A stretch of 64,000 bases of DNA, taken from the NCBI GenBank assembly GCA_021234155.1, contig JAJEKV010000047.1, positions 4,479,637 to 4,543,636 on the forward strand, given 5' to 3'. The notes below the pieces were generated by a model. That model was not told the origin of the DNA and searched no databases. It saw only the letters and a list, made by a program, of their open reading frames with translations. Position 1 is the first letter of the stretch; the number at the start of each line of letters is the position of its first letter. The position numbers were made by a program, and so were the translations under genes. Source of the stretch: Isoetes taiwanensis. Taxonomy: Eukaryota; Streptophyta; Lycopodiopsida; Isoetales; Isoetaceae. Of this stretch, positions 10,050 through 21,246 are shown in pieces.

Positions 10050-10942
10050 ACATGATCAACCAAATTCATATATCCACATAACATGACAAATAATAATAAT
10101 AACATCTAATCCTAATCATATGCATCTAACTTATAGTTATGCTTCATTGATTAGGGTTCATGAGTCAAACTGAGGGTTCTAGAATGGCTCTAGTAGAGAT
10201 ACGAAATACTAACTCATCTGGAATGCTAATTCAGATGATCTATCAAGGTCTCTACTCCAAATACCTGTTGTGGAGGAACTTTCACCTGCTCCTGGTGTCT
10301 TCATCGCTCTGCAGGTGGTTTGGGGTAGCTCCCACTCCTTCTGATGCGCGCTGGAGTTACTGCACTATGCTATGCAGACGATTCTTGAAATGCAGTTTCA
10401 AGCGCGAACATGGTTCAAGGACTGTTGGAGCCAAAAAATGGCCTAGATTTAGGTTTGGCGATTAGTAGGTTAGGGTTGCCATGCTACATCATGTGGCTCC
10501 AATAAGGTGCGTCCGTGTGGCGGGTCGCCAATAAGATAAGGCCATGTGGAAATGGTTCCCTGCCTAAAGTTGGCTAAGCTATATATAATGACTTAGCCAT
10601 GCTCCATTTCCCCACACTAATGTATACAAGCCTACTAAGGTAGGTTTGTATGGTGACGTGACTTAAAATATATATATTTATACCATGTATTTTAGGGAAA
10701 TGTCACATACGAGGTCATACATTTCCTTATAAATGGCATGCATGTACAACCTAAGGGTATTATGACTGCTGCTAGAGTGGGAGGAACCCAACCAGATTGC
10801 CCTCGATATCTTTTAGTGCACTCTAGAGATACTTTCTCGACTACTTGTTCTGTGGCGCTGTAGTTACCTAAAGGGCACTAATTATTCAGTACATGAGGAC
10901 TTCACCCCGCCTTGCTTTGTAAAAAGGGGAAGAGCTAGACAA
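10050..10942. other. intergenic, no gene seen
   Basis: The ORF at 10160-10465 starts at a plausible ATG but shows no recognisable domain. The rest is AT-rich with no clear repeat. Confidence 0.35.
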
Positions 10943-11276
10943 GACGCACGCATGCACGCACGCATTGCATTTACGCACGCATTGCACGCATGCACGTACG
11001 CACGCACGTACGCATTGCATGCACGCACGCATGTGCGCGCGCGCGTGCGTGCAGTGTGCAGCAAAGTGCGTGCAGCAGTAAAAGCGTGCAGCAGCAGCAG
11101 CAGTAAAAAGTGTGCGTGCAGCGGTAAAGCGTGCAGCAGCTGTGGCAGGCGCGGTGCAGCAAAAGCTGCATGTACGTACGCACGTACGTACGCATGTACG
11201 CATTTACGTACGCACGTACGCATGTACGCATGCATGCACGCACGTACGCACGTACGCATGCATTTACGCATGCATG
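10943..11276. repeat. compound microsatellite (GCACGCAT / GTACGCAC / GCAGCA)
   Basis: About 330 bases built of CACGCATG, GTACGCAC and GCGTGCAGCAG units, with a (GCGC)n core near 11035-11046 and CAG repeats near 11085-11102. All six frames are open because of the repeat, giving false Cys/His/Arg/Ala ORFs. Confidence 0.9.
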
Positions 11277-13125
11277 ATAGCAAAGCTGCACTACGCAGTT
11301 AAGGGATTGATGTCTCTGAAATGCACGCAGTGCATAACATGATATGTGCCTGTTTATAGTTCATATTTCAAACCGCAGTCGACTATCACATGTCTTATGA
11401 ACTAATGCATATACTTTAAGGATAGATACAAATGCAAAACTGCAGCCACCCCTTTTTCGAGAATATATTATACTTGGATAATGTATGCTATAGTTACGAA
11501 AGAGGTCTGGCTATTTCAGCTCTATGCATGCAGAAACCTCGGTCCTTCCGCCCAAAAGGGACAAAGGTTTGGATAACTCGCGTTGATTACCACTAGTATA
11601 AAGGGAGTGAATGCGTAACAACTCACTAGGCTGCATTTCTCAAGGGGTAACAATTGAGAGTTCTGTGAACTCTTGTTGCCCCCCTTTAAAACGAGCAAGT
11701 CTTCCTCCACCTCCCTTTAAATATCTTTGGGTCAATGTAGGTTAGCTATTTGCTATGTAGCTTAGCTATTTGCTAAGTTACATTACACAAAGTGGCTCCA
11801 AAGCTGAGGTGGAGCAGAATTTGTTCCTTCTAAAGGTGAAGGTAGCTTTTCAAGTACTCTATTCTATTGTCCTTTTGGAAAAATGCAGCTTAGTAGTTCT
11901 TTACGATTCATTCTCAGTTAGATATTGTGTGACGTTTGAATGGATGTAACAATGGTCATTCTTCCATTTAGCATGGCTGCATGTGTCCGTTTACTGTTCA
12001 TATTTCAAACTGCAGTCGACCATCGCGTGTGTTGTGAACCTTCATCTAGACCACCACTCTCTTGAGTGGTTGCGACTGTTTGGCCCCTTCACGTGCAAAA
12101 AATCCTTCACAGCAATGGGCGTCAAGAGAGGGTTGGGTGGGTGAAGGAAGGTTCTCAAGGCACTAAGTGGTCGCTGATAGTTCTTGATCACTTAAGGCTA
12201 AGATTACCGTTATTGGGATTGCTCACAATTGGATAAGGATTGAACATGGAATGCATGTAAGCAATGGCATACGTTAAAACAAAATGATACACGCTATGTA
12301 TTTATATTTTATATATATTGTAGCATGGAACTCGAGTTCATGGATGATTGTATATAGTCACACCAGGACACATGCATACTATTCGGTTGGCAAACTCGGC
12401 AACATGCTCGTAACTATCTGACATGGCCAACAACTCTTGTACGTCATGAGATGACTCATTTAGGATGCGCATTGCCATTCTTGATGCTCATTTACAAGCA
12501 TCAGTTGCAGCCTATTGAAGGCTATCTCTATGTACCTCTGTGAGTTGCTTGCTGAACTTTCAAAGTATGGCATTTGTAGACTGTTCGTGAACAAGCATCT
12601 TCAACAGTCCGCGCAATCACGTGTGGCCGCATTATAGCCGCGTATGTGGTTTCTGTGGATGCCATATCCACATCCACAAGACGTCCGCAAGCAAGTAGAA
12701 ATGCGGCCGCTAACTTTGTAGGTGGCGCATCCGCAGAAGCAAAAAACGCGGATACTACGATTTTTACGTGGCTGCATCTCTAAACTTTTGCGGCCCGTCA
12801 CTTTATGACGACTTTCTACCGGCCTTTTTTTTTCTTACGTATAAAACACGTACTTTTGCAAAAAAAGGGGGAATTTCATACATTTCATACTTTTTTCGTA
12901 TTTAACATATGCAACTTTGACCCTATCCTTCGTCTATTTATCTGTCTCGCGATTAGCTATTAAAAGAGCAAAAAAATGCAAATAACATGTAATATTGTTA
13001 GAATGCAGGTAAAAGTTATAGAATGCTTGAAAATAAGGGTGAAATCACACCTGCACCTGCCCATCTATAAAAAAACTTTAACTAATAAGAAAGCAGTGTT
13101 TTGTGGATCTAGACACCCCCCTTTA
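11277..13125. other. intergenic with a dispersed ~60 bp repeat
   Basis: GTTCATATTTCAAACCGCAGTCGAC...TGTGAAC at 11359-11401 recurs as GTTCATATTTCAAACTGCAGTCGAC at 11996-12040, within longer similar blocks (11341-11405, 11981-12042). A CG-rich patch with GCGGCCGC-like words lies at 12600-12760. No gene was recognised. Confidence 0.5.
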
Positions 13126-13260
13126 GGCTGGGTTCACATGCAACCATTGCCGGAGGGTCCTGTTTTGCCCTGTGCTTTTTGGCTATGGCAAATGATGTGC
13201 GTGTAAAAGGGCTTGCCTTTTTACGTGATGGTGAGGGTTGCCATCGTGCATGTGAACCGG
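13126..13260. mobile_element. small TIR element (MITE-like)
   Basis: GGTTCACATGCAACC at 13131-13145 is matched in inverted form by GGTTGCC...GCATGTGAACC at 13236-13258. The ~130 bp unit has an internal AAAAGGGC-TTGCCTTTT fold and no coding capacity, typical of a MITE. Target-site duplication is not clear. Confidence 0.5.
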
Positions 13261-14018
13261 CTCTTATCACGCCAGGGATGCCCATCAACGAACCCTTTCT
13301 GAGTGCGTTTGAAATTCCTGGTTGGGCAATACCTCCTTAGCAAGATCGTGCCCACCGCCAAAATCAACAAAGAATTAGCGCTCTTCAACCGCGAGAATAT
13401 TTTGAATCCTAATCCGAAGCCTTTTGCAAGAAATACTTTCAACCTATTGCGAAGCCTCCTACAACGATCTTAGTGTAATCCAATGTGACTGATTTCGATG
13501 AAACTGGGATGATTAGAACCCAATGAGTTTGATTCAAGGAGGTTTGCAGTAGTTTAGCCTAATCCGAGCAGGTTTATAACAAGATAGAAAGCGATTTGGT
13601 GTAACTTCGAGCAATTTGGTTTAATCTACTGCTCCAGCATCATTGAGAATTTTTGACCTGGCAAGATTATCATGCCACACGTGTGTACGTCTTTCCCCTG
13701 CCCAGGACATAAAAAAGGGTTTATTGTCTGTGCAGGAATGATTGCACCCTCTGGGGCAGTATATATTGTTTGGGTCCCATGGGCCTATGTCTTCATGGAC
13801 GATAAAAAATAAATTTAATTTAATTCAATTCCTAATACAAGGTTAAACATTTTTTAAGTAAAAATTCCGTCACATCGCAGCATGGTAGTGGAATAGTAGT
13901 CGCACTTAGCATAGTAGTCACAATTTAACCCATTTTACGTTTAAAATTTCTTGTAGGTTTAAATATCAATTTGTGCAAAACAAAACAAGTTCATAGCCGA
14001 AATGTAAGAAAAGCTATC
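13261..14018. other. upstream region of the epimerase gene
   Basis: No gene or strong repeat. A clear TATA box near the start of the following gene was not found; AT-rich runs occur at 13805-13860. Confidence 0.35.
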
Positions 14019-16529
14019 ATGGAGGCTTTGTCCTCCAGAGCACTGTGCTTCCCCACTTCCAAAAATTCTGTATTGTCAATATGTTCCCATCAGATTAGCT
14101 CTGATCCTGAACCTCATCCCCATAGCTTAAGTTCATGGGAAAAGATTTTGAGAAATAAGGCGATCAAAGTTTCAAAAGCTGAGGCAAGGCCACTGAATGT
14201 TCCCTTGCTTGCACCCTTCACCATAGCCAGCACCAAGCTCGAATCTGTTCAGAATGTTGCTATTCGCATAGAGCTAGCAGACGGAAGTGTGGGATGGGGC
14301 GAGGCCCCTACACTTCGTCCAGTCACTGCTGAGGATCAAACTACTGCCCTTGCCAAGGCTTTAGAAGGTTGTTCTTTTATCATGAAAAGATCTCCCAAAC
14401 ATGCCATGGAGCTGTTAGACGACATTGGAACGAAATTACCAGGACATCAATTTGCATCTGTAAGTAGGTTTTATTTAAGAACACTTCAGCAATTTAGTGA
14501 GTATGATGCACGAAAATTTTTATATGAAAGAATAATTCTTAGAGTTGTCATATAATTTTCGTAGTTTGTGTATAGTATAGAAGTAATATGAAGGTAAGAA
14601 AGTCTTCTCCGATGGCAACTTGGAAATTTCTTAACCACCTACTCTATAATAACAAAATAGTATCTCATGTAAAAAGAAAGCATCTATTTGGCTGTGCCAT
14701 TACTCTTAATGTGCAACATTGTACTCCTAGGTTCGTGCAGGAATAGAGATGGCACTCGTGGATGCAGTAGCTCATAGCTTAGATATGGCATTGTGGCAGC
14801 TTTTTGGGGCCAATGGCAGTTCCGTAACTACAGATATTACAGTAAGTAACACTTGCATTAATGTCAGGTCTTCCAAGCTACAGGTAGATAAATACTGTAT
14901 TTTTGCCTTGGGTAATGCTTGACTTCCTTGGGGTTTCACAATCCAGATTCCAATTTGTGAACCAAAAGAGGCAGCAGCTCTAGCATTATCTTATGCACAA
15001 AGGGGATTCCTTACATTGAAAACCAAGGTTGGCGGAAGGGATATCGAATCAGACATTGCCATGCTGCAGGCTATTCGTTCGAGCCATCCAAATTGCTCAT
15101 TAATACTAGATGCAAATGGTGGATATCATGCCAATGAAGCTCTTCAAGTTCTGGAACAGCTTTGCGGCAAGATAATTGCATATGATCATTTTCTATTGTT
15201 CTTTATGTTTTTCTCATCTTCCACCATGAGGTTTGGAAAACGCACAAGCTTATATGGGTAAGGATAATTTTGCAGGATCTGGACTAAATCCTGTTCTTCT
15301 TGAACAACCAGTGCAACGAAACGATTGGGTAGGATTGGGCCATGTAACAAGGAAAGCAAGAGAACTTTATGGAGTGGCTATAGCAGCTGATGAAAGCTGC
15401 AGAAGCCTTGATGACGCTAAGCTTATAATCTCGGAGGGGCTTGCTGAAATTATCAATATCAAGCTCTCTAAGCTCGGGGTAATGGGTTCTTTAGATGTGA
15501 TATCTTTAGCACACGATGCTGGCATTGGACTGATGATTGGTGGAATGGTGGAAACACGTCTTGCTATGGGTTTTTCTGCCAATTTTTGTGCAGGCCTTGG
15601 TGTATTCAGGTAAGTGTTACTTTATTTCTTTGTAAGGGTTCGTGTCTGCAAACCATCTCTAGTTGGTCTATAAGAGGAGGCTGTGAAACTGAACTTTTAG
15701 TATACCTGCAGACAGAAGTTAAAAAGCTGTCCCATTATTTGGTAGCTTCATATGGCTATTGGACATTTGATAGTATTACCTGAGTTTTCCGCCTTAATAT
15801 GTATCATTGACTGATTACTTTGCATGTTACAGATTTGTCGACTTGGATACTCCTCTTTTACTTTCTGAGGATCCTGTACATGATAGTTACAGAGGTATAG
15901 TGCTGAAGTGCATTTTGACAAACTGTAGTCTTGTAGTACTTTAAAATCGGCATTAGCAACAGATCCACATCCATGCCTCCAATTTTTTAAGTGCACAACT
16001 TGATTCGATTGAAACAAATTCACCTAAAACTTGAATGAAGCTTAAATGCCATTGTAAATCTCAAGGATGTTTTCTGTGCCATGTTATGATGTTAACAAGG
16101 TAGCTTTAGAAATATAGCAAAGGAGGGCATCCCTAGAAGTCTCTTTCAGCCTAACTCCAAGATTGCCTATTTTAATCAAGAGTACCTTCAAAGAAGCAAA
16201 TATCTAACAAAAGAAATTCTGGTATATATGCTTATAGGAGTATATCATACAGGAGGGCGTTTACAATGTTCTTTCTCGAATATGCATCGAACGAATTAAT
16301 TTGGACCCTCTCCTTACAGTATAAGTCAACCAGACATTGAAGTCTCTGCCAGCAAGTTCATGGATCATCTAATTGCCCAGAAAATGTCTTCAAGAGTTTT
16401 AGATTGCATTCATAATTATTTGGCTAGGACAGTTCCCTTACTGAAGTGTGGCATACTTGTGCAGTGGAGGGAGCTACATATCACTTGAATAATGTAAAAG
16501 GTCATGGAGGATGGCTAACATGGGATTGA
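14019..16529 (+). CDS. L-Ala-D/L-Glu epimerase-like protein, six exons
   Basis: Exons 14019-14459, 14731-14841, 14947-15166, 15276-15609, 15833-15894 and 16465-16529 join to exactly 411 codons (410 residues plus TGA) with consistent phases. The product belongs to the MLE subgroup of the enolase superfamily, related to dipeptide epimerases (YkfB/YcjG type). Active-site residues visible by my numbering are the KTK pair K209/K211, metal ligands D239 (LDANGGY), E267 (LLEQPV) and D296 (AADESC), the second base K320 (INIKLSKLG) and the GGMVETRLAMGF segment. The Ser-rich first ~45 residues look like a plastid transit peptide. The substrate is inferred from family only; a role in recycling peptidoglycan-type dipeptides is one possibility. 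All introns are GT-AG except intron 3, which begins GC. Length and residues suggest an active gene. Confidence 0.92.
15167..15275 (+). other. GC-AG intron 3 of the epimerase gene
   Basis: The exon ends CTTTGCG and the intron starts GCAAGA and ends TTTTGCAG. The reading frame across it (L-C-G-S-G-L-N-P) is conserved in sense and no usable GT lies near, so this is a non-canonical GC donor. Confidence 0.75.
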
Positions 16530-16600
16530 GAAAAGTGTTGGCACACTTGGGTGGAGAAAGGTAACATCTATAAGTTCCATATCTAGATTATGATCTGTTC

Positions 16601-16740
16601 AGTGTAGTTGAGCTACATATCACTTGCATAATGTAAAAGGTCGTCGAGGATGGCTAACAAGGGATGGAGAAAAGTGTCGGTGTACTTGGGAGGAGAAAGG
16701 TAACATCTATAAGTTCCTATCCAGATTATGATGTGTTACA
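16601..16740 (+). repeat. decayed tandem duplicate of the last epimerase exon
   Basis: 16611-16740 repeats 16471-16600: TACATATCACTTG(A/C)ATAATG..., then GGAGAAAGGTAACATCTATAAGTTC in both. In the second copy the GHGGW block reads GRRGW and the stop TGA has become TGG, so it is not a usable terminal exon. Confidence 0.8.
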
Positions 16741-17275
16741 TATAGTACAATTTTTGCTATGTGTTTCCTTGTTCTGGGTACATAAAATACAATTTTTGCT
16801 ATATGTTTTCTTGTTTTTATGCCAGACTTGTAGGGCCCTTATGGAACACTTCTACGGCGCTGTTATGTTGAAATTTAACTTTAACTTGGATCATTATCAA
16901 AGGGAGTACTTTCACACATGGCCAACTTTTGAAAATGAAGCATTTTTGTCGTCTCGGATGCATAAGGATCAATTCTGATTTGATCAAGGAAGCAAGAAAT
17001 GTTTTTGTGCAAGAGATAATGTCAACCCATCGTCATCAATCATGCCTTCATGATTTTCAGGTGTGATCTTGTGGCTGACGTGGGTCTTCTTCCATTCATA
17101 TGGCTTGTTGCCCATTACTGAATATGGTTAAACAGCAGTAAATGTGAACTTGAGTTATGTGTATATTGGTCATGTATGAGTAAATGAATACTTAGGCCTG
17201 TTTCTCCAAGCAGTCACCTCATTTCTTGTGTAATTACCGTTCTCGCACTATTATCAAGGTATCAAAAGAACCAGC
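16741..17275. other. 3' flank of the epimerase gene, no gene seen
   Basis: Contains a small repeat (ACAATTTTTGCTATGTGTTT and ACAATTTTTGCTATATGTTT, about 16748 and 16790). The ORF at 16664-16978 runs through the duplicated exon and is not thought real. Confidence 0.4.
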
Positions 17276-17318
17276 GGAGGGGGCGAGAGAGGGAGAGGGA
17301 GAGGGAGAGGGAGAGGGA
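17276..17318. repeat. (GAGGGA)n microsatellite
   Basis: Five to six GAGAGG/GAGGGA units. Confidence 0.85.
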
Positions 17319-17370
17319 AAGTTTGAATTGGATAGGTTGTTGAATGCAAGAGTTTGGTTAAGGATTATGC

Positions 17371-17568
17371 TGTTGAAGATAGCACACCTGACATGTCACA
17401 CCCACAAATATGTTGCAGGTCTGTTGTAACCACATACAGTTACACCAGACAACTAGTTCTTGCTTTTATGACCTTTAGGCTATATTAGCCAAAGGCCTAC
17501 TGTATTCTTTATCCTCTCAGTCTATGTACATTTGGTTTGTAGTTTCTTGATTTGCATTTCGTTCTAGT
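17371..17568 (+). mobile_element. 5' LTR of a Ty1/Copia element
   Basis: Begins TGTTGAAGATAGC, a common Copia LTR start, and ends just before a PBS at 17571. About 200 bp. The exact 3' end is uncertain because the terminal CA is unclear. Confidence 0.5.
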
Positions 17569-17570
17569 CT

Positions 17571-17582
17571 TATCAGAGCAGG
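17571..17582 (+). promoter_or_regulatory. Copia primer binding site
   Basis: TATCAGAGCAGG preceded by CT; corresponds to the TGGTATCAGAGC-type initiator-Met tRNA PBS with its first two bases altered. Confidence 0.65.
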
Positions 17583-17623
17583 CTTTTGATTAACTCCAAA
17601 ATCGAAAGAGATTCTGCGCTCAG

Positions 17624-17890
17624 GAAATGGCAAACCCTAATTCTTCACTCATGCATCTCCGGCCTCAGGTTTTTGAGGGCAAGGGATATGACGGATGGAC
17701 CGCCCACCTTGGAGCAATGCCGATGCGGAGCTTCGCTTGCTTTATCTTTATATTGAGCCATACGCTATTACCCACCTTCAATTCTTTATGCTTGTCTGCC
17801 AAGCTTTTCTGAGGGCTTCTTGCTGCTAGCAAATAATCTCGGACCTCTTCCACCAATTGCTACATATCTACCAACAACTATACGGGATTG
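17624..17890 (+). pseudogene. Copia gag N-terminus fragment
   Basis: Starts MANPNSS about 45 bases after the PBS and reads LRPQVFEGKGYDGW, the conserved opening of plant Copia Gag (LxxPxFxGxNYxxW). The frame then breaks; GPLPPIATYLPTTIRDCVKY can be followed in another frame to about 17890, where a minus-strand Gypsy fragment begins. The rest of the element is missing. Confidence 0.65.
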
Positions 17891-18402
17891 TGTCAAGTAT
17901 ATGGTCTAAGGCATTGATAGCCATAATTGTTCATAAATGGGGACATCTAAGATGATTCTTTCTTGGTGCTATTATAAGCAAACTCAACCAAGTAGATATA
18001 GTCCTCCCACTAAGATTGTTTGTTCCAAACATAGTCTCTCAACATATCTTTCAATATTCTATTTGTTCTTTCCGTCTGACCATCAGTTTGAGGATGATAT
18101 GTTGTGCTCATACAAAGCTTGGTGCCAATTGTGTTGAAGAAATCCTTCCAAAATGCACTTACAAACTTCAGGTCTCTATCTGAGATGATCCCTCTAGGCA
18201 TCCCATGCAATCTGAAGATTTCCTTGGCAAAAAGCAAGGCTGTATCTAGAGCCGTGCCCATGGTCCTACATGGCAAGAAATGTGCTACCTTTGACAACTT
18301 GTCAACCACCACCATCAAGCTATCATGGACCCTAGATGTTCGGGGAAGACCCGTGATGAAGTCCATACTCACTATCTCCCACTTGGCGTTTAGCACCGCC
18401 AA
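17890..18402 (-). pseudogene. Ty3/Gypsy integrase core
   Basis: Clean reading from 18402: MDFITGLPRTSRVHDSLM, VDKLSKVAHFLPCRTMG, ISDRDLKFVSAFWKDFF, STTYHPQTDGQTERTNRILK. The catalytic D, D and E of the DDE core are present (MDF, SDRD, QTE). After a stop near 18010 the similarity continues as WEDYIYLVEFAYNST. It matches the piece at 9731 closely and is part of the same minus-strand pol fragment as 18560-19290. No Gag or LTR was found with it. Confidence 0.88.
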
Positions 18403-18559
18403 TGGTTCAAGAGCCCCTGGGATTCAAAGTTGCTCTGCCTTTGTCTGCTGGCAAATATACTTGGCGATGTCCTTCTTCATACTTCTTATCTTAAAGTAGG
18501 TCTTTATAAATCCTGCATGGTTGACTATAGAGCTATTGTGAGTATCCGAAGGATCAACC

Positions 18560-19290
18560 TCCTTGTTCTTGATACTTTTGGAATACAAAGCTTGTCCGTA
18601 TAGTATAAAAGGTTGCCTTCCTTCTTAAATTTCTTGTAGGCCTTCCTTTCCTTTTATGTCCTTGCTTTCTTGCAAAGACTGGCCCAAATTTCTCGAAATT
18701 CTTCACTGGAGGGAATAGCATCTTCAATCTTCTTGCTAAACTCGCTGCACAGGGTCGAAATAGCATTTAGTCGCTAAGGGCCGATGAGATAGTGCATCCC
18801 AACCACATTCATTCAATTTTCCTAGCTTGTATGATATCTCAAAGTCATATTCTTCTAAGAACTCCATCCAACGTCTCCGTCTTAGGTTGAGGAGTGGTTG
18901 TGTGAATATATGTCTTAGGTTGAGGAGTGGTTGTGTGAATATATACTGGAGGCTCTGGTGATCAATATGTAACTGAAATTTTCTTCCCAGCAAATAATGC
19001 CTCCATATGCATAGGCCCCTGACGATGGCTAGGAGCTCTAGATCATGCATCAGGTAGCACTGCTCTGCATCGTTCATCTAGTTACCACAAGCTTATCTTT
19101 ATCTGAATTCGGCAATGTCAGCACCGGGCCCATTTTCAAGACTTCCTCGAGCTTGCCGAAGGAAGCTTGGATATTCTTGACCCAATGATCCATCCAATCC
19201 TTCACCTTGTGTTGTTTGGTGAGATCTGATAGGGGAACTTCCCACTTGGCAAAATCCTTCACAAACTTTCTATAATACCCCGCTGGCCAG
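18560..19290 (-). pseudogene. Ty3/Gypsy reverse transcriptase C-terminus and RNase H
   Basis: From about 19290: AGYYRKFVKDFAKWEVPLSD, KMGPVLTLPNSD, then across a stop (19074) NDAEQCYLMHDLELLAIV, RHYLLGRKFQLHIDHQSLQY and RRRWMEFLEEYDFEISYKLGK. This is the RT connection and RNase H of a Gypsy polymerase. A 33-bp unit (18879-18911 and 18912-18944) is duplicated in frame, inserting an extra HIFTQPLLNLR. The 18560-18735 part is the degraded RNase H-integrase link. The left sequence beyond 19290 is unrelated, so the fragment is truncated there. Confidence 0.85.
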
Positions 19291-20212
19291 GGAAAGCATA
19301 GAATATGGGACTAAATAACCGAAGAAAAAGAAGAAATAGTAAAAACGAATGCACATGTAGAACAAAATAGTAAATAGAGCCAATGGAGCATAGTAAGTAC
19401 ATTGACCAAATAACAAATGGGAGTCATGAGAAACAACAACAATGGAACTAATCTTGAACAACATGAAACTAAGCACAATGGAGCAATTGAAATAGACGGA
19501 TCACAAATTGAAGTAAGGGAGCAACTAGAGTCGTGACCACGAGGATAGAATTTTCGAAGCAATAAAGAGACTAAGGGAACAAAGAATATTCTAACAGATG
19601 CAGATATGTAGCCCAATTCAAGAGACAACAAGAATAGCAGGAGCATGTCATTAAGATAAGAAAAAGAGGATCAAAATATCTGTATTAATAGAGTTAGCAG
19701 AGCAGATGCCGACCCAAAAAACGAGAAAATCCCCATGTGTTTAACTAGAAAACATGTGAGAACTTACCTCCTTATCATAAAAGGAAGCTATTCACATGAT
19801 CAACACGCGAAATGGGTCAAAACATACGATTTGTAATGCTCGAAAATAAGGATACAAGAAAGGTTTCATGTAAAATGTTAGCACACGACCATGCCGAATA
19901 TCAACATCAGCCTGAGCTCCCAATATAAATACCAATTTGAGACATGCAAAGCATAGAAGAAACAAATAACAAAGCACAATGTCTGCGAACATAATGCCAA
20001 ATAAGAAACATAATTGGAAATACAATGGAAATATAAGCACATGACTCTCCTGATGGAGATAGAGCAAAGGAGCCAACGGGAGTACATGGACAAACACATA
20101 GGAAGATTGAAATAAGTGAGACCATAAAGGTAAAGAAAGCAGGTGGCATGTATGGGGAAAAGGGACCAAGAAAAAACCAATACAAATTGGAAAAGGGACC
20201 AATGAGAATTGG
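19291..20212. other. unclassified A-rich repetitive DNA
   Basis: No conserved protein. Long minus-strand ORFs here are hydrophobic because the plus strand is A-rich, and are not taken as genes. Confidence 0.4.
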
Positions 20213-20620
20213 AGGAAGCCAGTCATGGAACAGAGGGAGTAGACAAAAACTGACAAACATGGAGTACAACATGAAGACGTCAGGGGGGAATACATACATC
20301 CGATATAGAACAACCACCGCAAGGCCAAAAATTACCACGATCACTAACGGGGTATAGTCGTTAAATGCATGCCATCCAAGGAACAAATGACGAAATATAG
20401 AATGTTTTATTAGCAAGGAAGCCAGTCATGGAACAGAGCGAGTAGACAAAAACTGACAAACATGGAGTACAACTATGGAGATGTCAGGGGGAAATAGATA
20501 CATCCGGTATAGAACAACCACTGCAAGGTCAAAAATTACCATGATCACTAACATGGTATAGTCGTTAAATGCATGCCATCCAAGGAACAAAATGACAAAA
20601 TATAGGATGTTTTATTAGCC
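20213..20620. repeat. 203-bp tandem duplication
   Basis: Copy 1 20213-20415 and copy 2 20416-20620 share AGGAAGCCAGTCATGGAACAG to GTTTTATTAGC with about 10 percent differences. Confidence 0.88.
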
Positions 20621-21246
20621 ACCTAGCCAAGAACAACCTAGTCATTTGAAAAGTAGAACCATGCATACGACATCCCCACTACACGAATAAAATATCCAAA
20701 TTGACATACCTTGTAGAGCCTGCGAAAAATGAGTCGTCCAATGTTGAGCTCTCATGATTGACTTCGAAAACCATTGATCTGAAGGCCCGCAGCAGTGAAA
20801 CTTTCTGCATTACGAGGAGCATTGCCAAGAGAGAAGTGGGGTAACGTGTGAATAAATGAAAGAAAAAACCACTATCGAACGCTCGAAACACATGAGTTAA
20901 CAAAGAAACCGACATGCAAGATGGAAATTAGAATAATCTCAAGACCACAAGCATAACAACTATGTCAAATGAGAAAACCATCACTAATATAAGAGAAAAG
21001 CTTGGTATTGTAATGTAACATTCATAAGGAAATAAGATGGATGCACGGCACAAGACTACGGAAAAATCAAAGAGAACCGTACAAAACATGGGATACCAGT
21101 GCTGGTATTCCATTACTATTTGCAAAAATAGAACGAACCGAGTCAGGCTAAGGCAAAAAGAGCGGCCGACTCATTGGGCAAAATCTGGTGCATTCCAAGT
21201 TAGGACACACCGCTATCTGAAGATCTGGCATTCCAGATCTGGCTTT
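20621..21246. other. intergenic, no gene seen
   Basis: AT-rich; continues the style of the preceding repetitive DNA. No coding signal. Confidence 0.35.

Noticed and set aside
10882-11342. Six overlapping Cys/His/Arg-rich ORFs on both strands
   Set aside because: All arise from the GCACGC/GTACGC microsatellite.
17226-17429. ORF across the (GAGGGA) repeat
   Set aside because: The Glu/Gly run is microsatellite-coded and the ORF enters the Copia LTR.
19311-20416. Hydrophobic minus-strand ORFs resembling membrane proteins
   Set aside because: The plus strand is A-rich, so the complement reads as Phe/Leu/Val codons; frames overlap each other and no family fits.
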